Assembly (NCBI GenBank): GCA_030066625.1
Contig: JASJBG010000009.1
Location: 1-32,290, forward strand
Reading direction: 5' to 3'
Length of the DNA: 32,290 bases
From: Woeseiaceae bacterium
GTDB taxonomy: Bacteria > Pseudomonadota > Gammaproteobacteria > Steroidobacterales > Woeseiaceae
Numbering within the stretch: position 1 is the first letter of the stretch; each line of letters begins with the position of its first letter. The position numbers were made by a program, and so were the translations under genes. A model generated the notes under the pieces. It did not search any database. It was not told where the DNA came from and saw only the letters and a program-made list of their open reading frames with translations. This document shows, piece after piece, positions 1 through 8,612 of this stretch.

Positions 1-193
1 CGACCGCGAGCGGCAGGCCGAACGTACCGACGACGTTTTCGATCATCTTGTCCGCGGATCGAAGTGCAAGGACCTGGCGACCGTCGCGAAGCGCATCCGC
101 ATCTGCCGCTGACAGCCAGCCGCCGCGCTCGAGCGCGTCGATGCGGTCGACGACGTCGAGACGGTAGAACCCTGGAAGACGAGAGTCGGTCAT
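1..193 (-). CDS. mvaA: Hydroxymethylglutaryl-CoA reductase, N-terminal part (runs off the window)
   Basis: Reading the minus strand from the ATG at 193 gives 64 residues, open to the window edge. The peptide begins MTDSRLPGFYRL and reaches DKMIENVVGTFGLPLAV, which matches the N-terminus of class II (bacterial) HMG-CoA reductases, where ENxxGTFGLPLG is a conserved dimer and substrate-binding segment. The enzyme reduces HMG-CoA to mevalonate in the cytosol, the committed step of the mevalonate route. It lies 32 nt downstream of the phosphomevalonate kinase gene and on the same strand, so it is probably the third gene of one operon. The catalytic domain is outside the window, so activity and cofactor preference cannot be judged. 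Confidence 0.85.
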   Translation of the reverse strand, partial: MTDSRLPGFYRLDVVDRIDALERGGWLSAADADALRDGRQVLALRSADKMIENVVGTFGLPLAV

Positions 194-225
194 GCGCTTC
201 TTTTACTACAGTCGCAGCGGGACGG

Positions 226-1137
226 TCATGCGGCGGCACCGCTGATGGCCGCACCGTGGCGATCCACTCGCAGGTCGAGCGAGGCGAATCCGTGCTCCCG
301 GGCTACATCGACGAATGCATCCAGCGCGTCGCGATCGGTGCCCAGTGCGATACCGAGGTCGCCGCCGCCGGCCCCACAGGACTTGTACGCCAGTGTTTCA
401 GGCGCAGCCGCGACCAGCTCGGCATGGCCTGCCTCGAAAATGCCGATACGATAGTCCGCATCGAATGCCTCCAGGGCAGCCACGTAGTCGCGAGTGCCGG
501 CAACAACGGCTGCAGCCTCGCCGCTCCTCCAGGCCGCGGCGACCGAGGCCGCGGCGTCCGCGAGCCGGTCCCGACTCGGGCCGCCGGCGTCGAGCTTTGC
601 GAGCTTGTCGCGCGTGCTGGACGGCACGCCGCTCCAGAGCAGCCGATACTGGAGTCCCTCGGGCCAATCGATTGGGCTGACGCGGTAGCCCTCGCGACGG
701 AACTCGATAAGGCCGCCGGTCGTGCTGACGGCAACGTCGATGCCGCTGCCCGCACCTTGCTGGAAAGCCCGGTGAGCGGCATGCGCCTCGGCCTCCTTGT
801 CGCCGATCCGACCGAGCAGGAGGTTGAGCGCCACCGACAGCGCGGCACTCGAACCGATGCCGAGCTTCGCGCCGCTGACGGGATCCGTGAAGCCTCGGGT
901 GTCGAGGGTGAATTCACCTGCTTCGATATCGAGTGACAGGCCGCTGAGCACGGCGTCGAACAGCGTGCGGTCGCTGCCTTCGACGACGCCCTCGCAGGTG
1001 ATGCTGAACGGACCCGGCGTGTAACGCGCTATGGCGCGACGGTTCACCGCCATCGCTATCGCCGGAGCCCCGTCGAGCACGGCATACTCGCCGGCGAGTA
1101 CGACCTTGCCCGGCGCACTGGCCGTAACGAGGCTCAC
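226..1137 (-). CDS. Phosphomevalonate kinase (GHMP kinase family)
   Basis: This 303-residue protein has the GHMP kinase signatures in order: SAPGKVVLAGEYAVLDG near residues 8-24, LGIGSSAALSVAL (the ATP-binding glycine/serine loop) near 92-104, and KSCGAGGGDLGIAL close to the C-terminus. The GEYAVL and GAGGGD forms fit phosphomevalonate kinase better than mevalonate kinase. It would phosphorylate mevalonate-5-phosphate to the diphosphate, the substrate of the neighbouring decarboxylase. The GTG start at 1137 overlaps the decarboxylase stop by four bases (GTGA), so translation is probably coupled. Mevalonate kinase is a possible alternative identity, but no other family fits this context. No mevalonate kinase gene is visible; it may lie to the left. 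Confidence 0.82.
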   Translation of the reverse strand: MSLVTASAPGKVVLAGEYAVLDGAPAIAMAVNRRAIARYTPGPFSITCEGVVEGSDRTLFDAVLSGLSLDIEAGEFTLDTRGFTDPVSGAKLGIGSSAALSVALNLLLGRIGDKEAEAHAAHRAFQQGAGSGIDVAVSTTGGLIEFRREGYRVSPIDWPEGLQYRLLWSGVPSSTRDKLAKLDAGGPSRDRLADAAASVAAAWRSGEAAAVVAGTRDYVAALEAFDADYRIGIFEAGHAELVAAAPETLAYKSCGAGGGDLGIALGTDRDALDAFVDVAREHGFASLDLRVDRHGAAISGAAA

Positions 1138-2102
1138 GTGACGGACACCACCGCGGCACCGTCGCCGAGGCCGCTCGTCATTATCGTCTCGACGCCGGCT
1201 GTCCCGCGCAGCGCCTCGATCACCGCCGCTTCGGCCTGCGGCAGGCAGACCGCCTTGACCTGCGGCCCTGCGTCGATCGTGAAAAACACCGCGTGCCCCC
1301 TTGCGCGAAGCTCGCGAACCGCGCTCATGCAGTCAAGCGTCGCCGAATTCCAGTAGACGATCGGCGGCCGGCTTGCCCACATCACCGAGTGCATCTTCAG
1401 GCAGTTGTGCTCCGCGATCGCGGCAAGGCGCTCGAAATCACGACTCGCGATTGCGGCCCGAGCTTCGTCGAGATCGGCCGGCTGTTCTTCGACCCAGCGC
1501 GCGTAAAAAGGTGAGGTCTTACGGCTGCGTTCCATCGCCTCGCCCGAACTGACAGCTTTGGGTCCGGCCTTCGTGATCGCGATGACGACCCTGAGCGGCC
1601 AGGCCGCGGGGTCCTCGATGGTTTCGACCTCGACGGCATCGCCGGCGTTCTTCAGTTCGGCGAAGCCCCCATATAGCGATCGCGCCGCCGAGCCGGACGC
1701 CCGGCCGGCCAGGTTGGCGAGTTCGGACGTCGATGTCTCGATGCCGGCTGCCGCCGCCGCGGCACAGGCCGTTGCTGCAAACGCCGAGGCGGAGGACGCC
1801 AGCCCCGCGGCAACCGGGAAATTGCAGGTGCTCGTGACGCTGGCCCGCTCGCGTTGTGGACCCGCGACGAGGTCGAGGCAGTGGCTGATGCGAGGCAGCA
1901 TGCCGTCGTCCTGCTCGCCGTTGACCGTCAGCCGGTCGGCGTCGAGGCTCGCGTCGAATTCGACCTGCATTTGCGTGTAGAGGTCATGCAGCGTGATCGA
2001 GATCGACCCGACGGCCGGCAGGTTGCGCACGGTGTCGCGCTTACCCCAGTACTTGACCAGGGCGATGTTGGGCTGCGCCCGTGCCGTCGCCTGCATGTCC
2101 AT
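1134..2102 (-). CDS. mvaD: Diphosphomevalonate decarboxylase
   Basis: The product is 322 residues from the ATG at 2102; a second ATG at 2096 is equally possible and better spaced from an upstream GGG. It converts mevalonate diphosphate to isopentenyl diphosphate with ATP and CO2 release. Diagnostic segments are NIALVKYWGKRD near the N-terminus, VAAGLASSASAFAATA (GHMP phosphate loop) and SGSAARSLYGGF, which is the family's active-site stretch. Length agrees with bacterial MvaD (about 310-330). It is the first gene of the minus-strand mevalonate operon and is divergent from the prenyl synthase gene that consumes its product. A TATAAT at 2138-2133 could be its -10 element. Confidence 0.93.
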   Translation of the reverse strand: MDMQATARAQPNIALVKYWGKRDTVRNLPAVGSISITLHDLYTQMQVEFDASLDADRLTVNGEQDDGMLPRISHCLDLVAGPQRERASVTSTCNFPVAAGLASSASAFAATACAAAAAAGIETSTSELANLAGRASGSAARSLYGGFAELKNAGDAVEVETIEDPAAWPLRVVIAITKAGPKAVSSGEAMERSRKTSPFYARWVEEQPADLDEARAAIASRDFERLAAIAEHNCLKMHSVMWASRPPIVYWNSATLDCMSAVRELRARGHAVFFTIDAGPQVKAVCLPQAEAAVIEALRGTAGVETIMTSGLGDGAAVVSVT

Positions 2103-2132
2103 GATCCCGTTTGGCTGGCTCAAAGGCCGCGG

Positions 2133-2138
2133 ATTATA
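2133..2138 (-). promoter_or_regulatory. Candidate -10 box for the mevalonate operon
   Basis: On the minus strand these bases read TATAAT, a perfect -10 hexamer, about 31 nt upstream of the mvaD ATG at 2102. No good TTGACA-like -35 is present at 16-18 nt, so the assignment rests on the -10 and its location in the 86-nt divergent gap. Confidence 0.4.
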
Positions 2139-2188
2139 ACGCCTAACGGGTGCGGGCACCGGCGGGCAAATCGTGTAGGCTTCCGGCC

Positions 2189-3073
2189 GTGAGCTTCGAA
2201 CAACGAATTGACGAATACACGGAGCGCGTGCAGCGCAAGCTGGATGCATCCTTGCCGAGCGAGAGCGAATCGCCCGAACTCCTGCACGAGGCGATGCGGT
2301 ACGCCGTGTTCAACGGCGGCAAGCGCATTCGCCCGCTGCTCGTCTACGCCGCCGGCGAGTGCGTGGGCGCGCCGCTCGATCACCTCGACGCACCGGCCGC
2401 GGCGATCGAGTACATCCACGCCTTCTCGCTGGTCCACGATGACCTGCCGGCGATGGACGACGACGACCTGCGACGCGGCAAGCCGACGGTCCATCGCCAG
2501 TTCGATGAAGCTACGGCGATTCTCGCCGCGGACGCGCTCCAGCCGCTCGCGTTTGCGCTGCTCGCCGACGCGTCGGCCGTCGATGCGGAGATCCGCTGTG
2601 CGCTCGTCCGCCTGCTTGCCGAGTCCGCGGGCTCCATTGGCATGACCGGCGGCCAGGCGATCGACCTGGACGCCGAAGGCCGCTCGCTCGGCCCGGAACA
2701 AATAGAGCACATGTACGCGCTCAAGACCGGTGCGCTTATCTACGCATCCGTCATGTCCGCGTGTCTGCTCGCCCCCGACCTCGCCGCCGACCGGGCGGCT
2801 GCGCTCGACGCCTTTGCCCGCTCGATCGGCGTTGCATTCCAGATCAAGGACGACCTGCTAGACGTCGAGGGCGAGACCGAGATCATCGGCAAACCCGCAG
2901 GCAGTGACGAGGCGCTCGCGAAGTCGACATACCCGGCCGCGCTTGGAATCGAAGCGTCACGCGCGCGTTGCGACGAGTTGCTCGCGGCCGGCCTGGCCAG
3001 ACTCGATGTCTTTGGCGAAAGCGCCGACTCGTTGCGCTGGCTGGCCCGGTACATCGTCGAACGAGGCAAGTAG
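2189..3073 (+). CDS. ispA: Farnesyl diphosphate synthase / short-chain polyprenyl synthase
   Basis: From the GTG at 2189 the protein has 294 residues, the usual IspA length; upstream in-frame GTG codons would add residues not seen in the family. It condenses IPP with DMAPP/GPP to farnesyl diphosphate. GGKRIRPLLVYAAGE precedes the first aspartate-rich motif LVHDDLPAMDDDDLRRGKPT (DDxxxxD type), and the second motif is FQIKDDLLDVEGE (DDxxD region), with TGALIYASV between them. It is divergent from mvaD, so IPP supply and consumption genes sit back to back. The dinB start codon follows its stop by one base. Confidence 0.93.
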   Translation: MSFEQRIDEYTERVQRKLDASLPSESESPELLHEAMRYAVFNGGKRIRPLLVYAAGECVGAPLDHLDAPAAAIEYIHAFSLVHDDLPAMDDDDLRRGKPTVHRQFDEATAILAADALQPLAFALLADASAVDAEIRCALVRLLAESAGSIGMTGGQAIDLDAEGRSLGPEQIEHMYALKTGALIYASVMSACLLAPDLAADRAAALDAFARSIGVAFQIKDDLLDVEGETEIIGKPAGSDEALAKSTYPAALGIEASRARCDELLAAGLARLDVFGESADSLRWLARYIVERGK

Positions 3074-3074
3074 C

Positions 3075-4256
3075 GTGACCGTGCGCAGCATCCTGCACGT
3101 GGACATGGATGCCTTCTATGCCTCCGTAGAGCAGCGCGACAATCCCGAGCTCCGCGGCAAGCCGCTCGTCGTCGGCGGCACCGGCAATCGCGGCGTCGTC
3201 GCGGCCGCCAGCTACGAGTCGCGACGCTATGGCGTGCGCTCGGCGATGCCGATGGCCGAGGCCCGCCGCCGCTGCCCGGAGCTCCTCTCGGTGCGGCCGC
3301 GGATGGCGCACTACAAGACGGTTTCCGGGCAGATCTTCGAGGTGTTTCGCGAATTCACGCCGCTGGTCGAAGGCCTTTCCCTCGACGAGGCTTTCCTGGA
3401 CGTAACGGCGAGCCTGAAGCTGTTCGGTTCCGGCGAACGAATCGCCCGCGACGTCAAGGAGCGGATCAAGCAGCGGACGGCGCTGACCGCATCAGTGGGC
3501 GTCGCGGAAAACAAACTCGTGGCCAAAATCGCTTCGGACCTCGACAAGCCCGACGGGCTCGTCGTCGTCACGGCAGACAACAGCCGTCAGGTTCTTGACC
3601 CGCTGCCAGTATCGGTCATTCCCGGCATCGGCCGCGAAACGCTCTCTCGACTGCACGCGATCGACGTCCGCACCGTCGGCGACCTGCGAACCGCCGACGA
3701 CGCTCGCCTCGAGCCGATCTTCGGCCGCTACACGGCGCGAACCCGTGCCCGCGCGGCCGGCATCGACGACCGGCCGGTCGAGCCCGCACGCGGAGAGAAG
3801 TCCATCAGTGCCGAGGAGACCTACGACGTCGACCTGAGCGACCCGCGCGACATGGAGCGAGAGCTGCTGCGACTCACCGAGCGAGCCTCGCGCCGCATGC
3901 GCAAAGCCGGGCTGGCAGCCGGCACCGTGCAGGTGAAGATCCGCGAGGCAGACTTTACGACCTACACGCGACAAAAGTCGCTCACGCCGCCCGGCAACGG
4001 CACGGACGCGATCTACCAGATCGCCTGCGACCTGCTGATGACATGGCTGGCCGACCATCCCGGTGCACGGCTCCGGCTGCTCGGGGTCGGCGGCAGCAAG
4101 CTGTCACCCGCCGAACAGCGTGACCTGTTCGCCGACGTGCCGACGGTCGCCAAGCCGGTCGATGCAACCGTCGATGCAATCCGCGAACGCTTCGGTACGA
4201 CCTCGGTGGGACGTGCGGCGACGCTCGGCCGCAAAGACCCGGAAAGGCTCGAATAA
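3075..4256 (+). CDS. dinB: DNA polymerase IV (Y-family translesion polymerase)
   Basis: The protein has 393 residues from the GTG at 3075, which has an AGG ribosome site at 3064-3066 inside the end of ispA. It opens with the Y-family catalytic segment ILHVDMDAFYASVEQRDNPE, including the metal-binding Asp, followed by PLVVGG, AASYESRRYGVRSAMP and SLDEAFLDVT with the second acidic pair. A helix-hairpin-helix segment (VIPGIGRETLSRLHAIDVRTVGDL) and a little-finger domain follow. It copies damaged templates without proofreading. The C-terminus GRAATLGRKDPERLE shows no clear beta-clamp QLxLF motif, which is somewhat unusual; PAEQRDLFAD may be a weak version. No LexA box was recognised. Confidence 0.93.
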   Translation: MTVRSILHVDMDAFYASVEQRDNPELRGKPLVVGGTGNRGVVAAASYESRRYGVRSAMPMAEARRRCPELLSVRPRMAHYKTVSGQIFEVFREFTPLVEGLSLDEAFLDVTASLKLFGSGERIARDVKERIKQRTALTASVGVAENKLVAKIASDLDKPDGLVVVTADNSRQVLDPLPVSVIPGIGRETLSRLHAIDVRTVGDLRTADDARLEPIFGRYTARTRARAAGIDDRPVEPARGEKSISAEETYDVDLSDPRDMERELLRLTERASRRMRKAGLAAGTVQVKIREADFTTYTRQKSLTPPGNGTDAIYQIACDLLMTWLADHPGARLRLLGVGGSKLSPAEQRDLFADVPTVAKPVDATVDAIRERFGTTSVGRAATLGRKDPERLE

Positions 4257-4269
4257 CGTTCAAATAGGG

Positions 4270-4275
4270 TAGAAT
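4270..4275 (+). promoter_or_regulatory. Candidate -10 box upstream of gspA
   Basis: TAGAAT (five of six to consensus) lies in the 80-nt gap between dinB and gspA. The -35 region is not recognisable. A GCCGG/CCGGC inverted repeat with an 8-nt loop follows at 4281-4298. Confidence 0.3.
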
Positions 4276-4336
4276 CGTGGGCCGGGCGGAGATCCGGCGG
4301 CGATTCCTTATGCGGCGATAACAAGTGGCAACCACC

Positions 4337-6070
4337 ATGTACACGAGCTTCTTCGGCCTCAACGAACCTCCGTTTTCCATAACGCCAGATCCGCGTTACC
4401 TGTTCATGAGCGAGCGGCACGGCGAGGCGCTTGCCCATCTCGTCTACGGCGTGACGGAATCGGGCGGATTCGTGCAGCTGACGGGCGAAGTCGGTACCGG
4501 CAAGACCACACTCGTCAGGACCCTGCTCGAAGACCGCATGCCCGACAACGCGGACGTGGCCGTCGTTCTGAACCCGCAGCTGTCGGCCATCGAGTTCCTG
4601 GCAACGATCTGCGAGGAGCTCGGCATCGCCGACGATGTCGACAAGTCGAGCAGCAAGGCGCTGATCGATGCGCTCAATCACCACCTGCTGCTCGCGCACT
4701 CGGATGGACGCCGCACGATCCTGATCGTCGACGAAGCCCAGAACCTGCAGCGCGACGTACTCGAGCAGGTGCGTCTGCTGACCAATCTCGAAACCTCGAA
4801 GCAGAAATTGCTGCAGATCATCCTGATCGGCCAGCCCGAACTTCGTGAGCTGCTCGCGCGCAACGACCTGCGCCAGCTCGCGCAGCGAATTACGGGCCGC
4901 TACCACCTGGAGCCGCTGTCGCGCGAGGAAACGGCCAGCTACATAGAGCACCGCCTGCGCGTTGCGGGTGCCCTCGGCGAGGTCTTCGATGCCGGCGCCA
5001 AGCGCGAGATCTTCCGCCTTACGCAGGGCGTGCCGAGACTCGTAAACGTCATCTGCGACCGGGCACTGCTCGGCGCGTATTCGAAAGAGTCGCGGCGCGT
5101 CAATCGCACGCTCGTTCGCCGCGCCGCAGCAGAAATCTCCGGCGAGGCTTACGAGGCACCGTGGGTCAGGTGGGCATCGCCAGCGATGATCTCCGTCGGC
5201 GCCCTGCTCGTCGCGGCAGGCGCGTGGTCCGTATACAGCAACCAGGCCCAGGTGAGCGAATACCCGGCCGTTCCGGCATCCGAGGCCCCGGTCGCCGAGG
5301 ACCGGCTGCCCTCGACCGAGATGCAGCCGAGCGGCATTGATGCGTCAGCCGAACCTGCTCCCGCGGACGCTACCGTAGCACCGGTCGAAGCAAGCGTGGA
5401 AGCACCCGCCGAGCTCGCGCCGCCGACGGAGCCCGAACCGTCGCTCGACGATCAGCTCGCCGTTGCCAGCGACCTGACGAACTTCGATACGGCGCTCGGC
5501 ACGCTGCTGGATCTCTGGGGTATCGACTACGTGGGTGGCGGCTGCGCAGAGGCGGAGCAGCTCGGGCTCGACTGCGTCGGCGCGAGCGGATCCTGGAACA
5601 GCCTGCGGCAGCTGGACCGCCCTGCGATACTCACGCTGACCGACCGGCGCGGCTACCGGCACCGGGCAGTACTCACCTCGATCGAGGGTGACCGTGCGGA
5701 GCTTTCCATCGGCGGCGTCACGGTCTCCCACGGACTCGATGCGATCTCTGAGCTCTGGTTCGGCCAGTACCTGCTGGTCTGGAAACCGGCGAGCGGCGGC
5801 GAACTGGACCTCGGTCCCGGTGTACGTGGGCCCGGCGTCGTCTGGCTACGGCAGAGCCTTGCTGCCATCGATGAACGCTACGCCGCGGAGCCGGCCAGTT
5901 CGGACGTTTACGACCAGGCGCTCGAGGACCGGGTGCGCGCATTCCAGCGTGACCAGCGCCTCGCCGTCGACGGATTTGCGGGCCGGCAAACGCAGATCAT
6001 CATCAATTCGCTGCTCGCAGCCGACGACGTCCCTCGACTGACGGCGCCGCGACTTCTGGCGAGGGACTAG
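4337..6070 (+). CDS. gspA: General secretion pathway protein A (ExeA-type AAA ATPase with peptidoglycan-binding domain)
   Basis: The ATG at 4337 gives 577 residues beginning MYTSFFGLNEPPFSITPDPR, the family's standard N-terminus; a GTG at 4325 is less likely. Walker A GEVGTGKTT is at about residues 50-58 and Walker B ILIVDEAQ near 127-134, forming a cytosolic AAA domain. A hydrophobic segment near residues 280-300 would cross the inner membrane. After an Ala/Pro/Glu-rich linker comes a C39-like region and then a peptidoglycan-binding domain 1 (WLRQSLAAID to QTQIIINSL). GspA/ExeA with GspB/ExeB inserts the type II secretin through peptidoglycan. gspB starts two bases after its stop. No other type II secretion genes occur here. 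Confidence 0.9.
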   Translation: MYTSFFGLNEPPFSITPDPRYLFMSERHGEALAHLVYGVTESGGFVQLTGEVGTGKTTLVRTLLEDRMPDNADVAVVLNPQLSAIEFLATICEELGIADDVDKSSSKALIDALNHHLLLAHSDGRRTILIVDEAQNLQRDVLEQVRLLTNLETSKQKLLQIILIGQPELRELLARNDLRQLAQRITGRYHLEPLSREETASYIEHRLRVAGALGEVFDAGAKREIFRLTQGVPRLVNVICDRALLGAYSKESRRVNRTLVRRAAAEISGEAYEAPWVRWASPAMISVGALLVAAGAWSVYSNQAQVSEYPAVPASEAPVAEDRLPSTEMQPSGIDASAEPAPADATVAPVEASVEAPAELAPPTEPEPSLDDQLAVASDLTNFDTALGTLLDLWGIDYVGGGCAEAEQLGLDCVGASGSWNSLRQLDRPAILTLTDRRGYRHRAVLTSIEGDRAELSIGGVTVSHGLDAISELWFGQYLLVWKPASGGELDLGPGVRGPGVVWLRQSLAAIDERYAAEPASSDVYDQALEDRVRAFQRDQRLAVDGFAGRQTQIIINSLLAADDVPRLTAPRLLARD

Positions 6071-6072
6071 CG

Positions 6073-6774
6073 ATGTCATTCATTCTCGACGCCCTCAAGA
6101 AATCCGAGAACGACCGCCAGGACTCGGCGCCGGCGGAGTTCACGACCGTGGCATCGAGCGCCGATGCACCGGCAGCGCCGCGCTGGCTTTGGGTGCTGGG
6201 CGGACTGCTACTCGTCAATGCCGTCGTGGTGACCGGCCTGTTCCTGCGCCCGGCGCCGCAGACCGCGGTCGAACGCGGCGCGATACGTGAGCCTGTGGCG
6301 GCACAGAGCGCCGTTGCCGCGAGCCAGCCGGCACCAGCAGTGTCGGAGTTCTCCCAGCGCGTTGAGGCGGCTCGCCGCGACCAGCCGCAGCGATCGGCAC
6401 CGGTTGCCGTCCAGAGCCAGCCTGCCGTGCAAACGACGGCGGTCGAACCCGCGCCGGCCGATCGTTCGGCGCCGGCCGATGCGGCCCCGGCCCCGAGCTC
6501 GGTCCGCAGCGCGCCCGCGGCAACGGATCCCGGCCAGGCGCTGCTGCTGCCGACGCTGACGGACCTGCGCGCCGACGGTCGCGTGAACCTGCCCGAGCTG
6601 CACATCGACATCCACGTGTACAGCGCCGATCCCGCCGACCGCTTCGTGTTCATCAACATGAACAAGTATCGCGAAAACACGCGGATCGCCGAAGGGCCCG
6701 ATCTTCGTCAGATCACTCCCGACGGCGTCGTGTTGAACTACCAGGGCACGACCTTCCTGCTGCCGCGCGAATAG
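6073..6774 (+). CDS. gspB: General secretion pathway protein B (GspB/ExeB)
   Basis: The 233-residue protein begins MSFILDALKKSENDRQ, the hallmark N-terminus of GspB. A single transmembrane segment (WLWVLGGLLLVNAVVVTGLF, about residues 37-56) is followed by a long periplasmic Ala/Pro/Gln-rich linker. The conserved C-terminal domain runs from LPELHIDIHVYS through FVFINMNKYRENTRI to GVVLNYQGTTFLLPRE. The partner is GspA immediately upstream, and together they assist secretin assembly. Length and order of parts agree with the family. The linker is low-complexity and drives the antisense reading frames seen here. Confidence 0.92.
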   Translation: MSFILDALKKSENDRQDSAPAEFTTVASSADAPAAPRWLWVLGGLLLVNAVVVTGLFLRPAPQTAVERGAIREPVAAQSAVAASQPAPAVSEFSQRVEAARRDQPQRSAPVAVQSQPAVQTTAVEPAPADRSAPADAAPAPSSVRSAPAATDPGQALLLPTLTDLRADGRVNLPELHIDIHVYSADPADRFVFINMNKYRENTRIAEGPDLRQITPDGVVLNYQGTTFLLPRE

Positions 6775-6779
6775 CCGCA

Positions 6780-8612
6780 TTGATTTCCCCCGTATCCACA
6801 CACCTGACGGGTGACGGCTTTGCCCATGCGCTGACGTCCGGCATCCACCGGGTCATCGACGAACAGGACTTCCTGAACCGCATCAACGTGTTCCCGGTCG
6901 CGGACGGCGATACCGGCACGAACCTCAGCCTGTCGCTCGGCGCGGCCCTGCCGATCCTCGACGGCGACAACGATCGGCATCTCGGCACGACGCTCGCTGC
7001 CGTTGCGGATGCGTTACTCGACGGCTCGCGTGGCAACTCGGGTGCTATCGTCGCGCAGTTTTTCCAGGGGATGAGCGACTCGGCCGGCGAGTTGAATCGT
7101 TTCACGACCTACACCTTCAGCAAGGCCGTGGCGCTCGGCAGCGATTACGCGCACGACGCGCTGGAGAAACCGCGCGAGGGAACGATTCTGTCGGTCATTG
7201 CGGCGTTCTCGCGCAGCGTTCGCAGCCGCACCGTCGAAGCCAGCGAGGAGGACTTCCGGCCGGTCTTCGAACACGCACTCGCATTTGCAGAAAAAGCGCT
7301 TGCCGAGACGCCCGAGCAGCTCGAAGTCCTGAAGAAGGCCGGGGTCGTCGACGCGGGGGCAAAGGGATTCGTCGCGCTGGTTCGCGGCATGGCCGACTAT
7401 ATCCTCGATGGCCAGGTTGCGCCGCGGCCAGACCTGTCGCTGCTGTTCGACGAGGAGCTGTCCTTCGACACGTCGGCGGAAGGCGCTGAGTCCGCGTTTC
7501 GCTATTGCACCGAATGCATCGTGACGGGGACGGATATCGACCGGCGCAAGCTGCGCGAATCGCTCGCCGAACTCGGCGATTCGCTCGTGCTCGCGGGGAC
7601 CAAGCGCAAGGCGAAGATACACATCCACGTCGACGATCCCGAGGACGTATTCGAGCTTGCGCGCAGCTACGGCGAAGTCAGCGCCGAGAAGGCCGACGAC
7701 ATGCACCGCCAGCACGTCAGCAGTCACAATGCGGAGCGCCGTTTTGCCGTCATTACCGATTCGGCTGCCGACATCGCCGACGAGGATCTCGAGCGCCTCG
7801 ACATTCACATGGTGCCGCTCCGCATCCAGTTCGGCGAACGCGGTTACCTGGACAAGGTCAGCATCTCGACCGACGAGTTCTTCCACGAACTCGCGACGAA
7901 CCCCAGTCATCCGACGACCTCGCAGCCGTCGCCAGGCGACTTCCGCCGCCAGTTCCAGTTCCTCGCGAGCCATTTCGCCGACGTTATCTCGGTCAACGTG
8001 ACCGCACGCGTCAGCGGCACCTACCAGGCCGCGCAGTCGGCCGCCGACCGCGTCAACGCGCCGGGGCACATCCGCGTCGTCGATTCGCGAACGGCATCGA
8101 CCGGCCAGGGAATGCTCGCCGTGTTCGCCGCCGAGTGCGCGCTGGCCGGTATGACCGCCGACGAAACCGAGGCCGAACTCGTCAAACTGATACCGGAGAC
8201 GCAGGCCTTCGCGGTGGTCAAGGACCTGCGCTACGCCGTACGCGGTGGCCGAATTCCCGGCTATATCCGAACGATTGCGGACCTGCTGGGACTGACACCG
8301 GTGATTCGCTCAGTGCCGGACGGCCGGGTCGGAACGGCAGGCTTCCTGTTCGGCCGCAAGAAACGAATTCGCCGCTTCGCACGCTACGTCGCGAAGCGTG
8401 CGCCGGCCGACGAGGATCTCGCCGTGTTGCTGGGCCACGCCGTTTCTCCCGACGATGCCGTGGAACTGAAGGAGCGCCTCGAGGCCCTTCTGCCGCGCAT
8501 CAAGCGCTTCTCGGTTACCGAACTCGGCACGGCGTTCGGCGTACACGGCGGACCCGGCACGCTGGTCGTCGCGGTACAGCCCTGGCGGATTCCGCCGCAG
8601 GACGTCGACTAG
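6780..8612 (+). CDS. DhaL (DAK2)-DegV fusion protein, putative one-chain fatty acid kinase
   Basis: The 610-residue protein starts at a TTG at 6780; no ATG or GTG in frame gives the complete domain. Residues about 1-200 are a DhaL kinase domain with the ADP/Mg-binding signature NVFPVADGDTGTNLSLS (residues 37-53). About residues 230-315 resemble the FakA middle domain (YCTECIVTG, KIHIHVDDPEDVFELA). From FAVITDSAADIAD near residue 321 a DegV/FakB domain follows with the lipid-site segment PTTSQPSPGDF near 376-386. In Staphylococcus FakA and FakB are separate and phosphorylate fatty acids for phospholipid synthesis; here kinase and lipid carrier would be one polypeptide. It lies five bases after gspB, but the two functions are unrelated. 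Substrate is inferred, not shown. Confidence 0.8.
   Translation: MISPVSTHLTGDGFAHALTSGIHRVIDEQDFLNRINVFPVADGDTGTNLSLSLGAALPILDGDNDRHLGTTLAAVADALLDGSRGNSGAIVAQFFQGMSDSAGELNRFTTYTFSKAVALGSDYAHDALEKPREGTILSVIAAFSRSVRSRTVEASEEDFRPVFEHALAFAEKALAETPEQLEVLKKAGVVDAGAKGFVALVRGMADYILDGQVAPRPDLSLLFDEELSFDTSAEGAESAFRYCTECIVTGTDIDRRKLRESLAELGDSLVLAGTKRKAKIHIHVDDPEDVFELARSYGEVSAEKADDMHRQHVSSHNAERRFAVITDSAADIADEDLERLDIHMVPLRIQFGERGYLDKVSISTDEFFHELATNPSHPTTSQPSPGDFRRQFQFLASHFADVISVNVTARVSGTYQAAQSAADRVNAPGHIRVVDSRTASTGQGMLAVFAAECALAGMTADETEAELVKLIPETQAFAVVKDLRYAVRGGRIPGYIRTIADLLGLTPVIRSVPDGRVGTAGFLFGRKKRIRRFARYVAKRAPADEDLAVLLGHAVSPDDAVELKERLEALLPRIKRFSVTELGTAFGVHGGPGTLVVAVQPWRIPPQDVD

Noticed and set aside
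4325-4327. GTG as the gspA start
   Set aside because: The family N-terminus MYxxFFGL begins at the ATG at 4337, so the four extra residues are unsupported.
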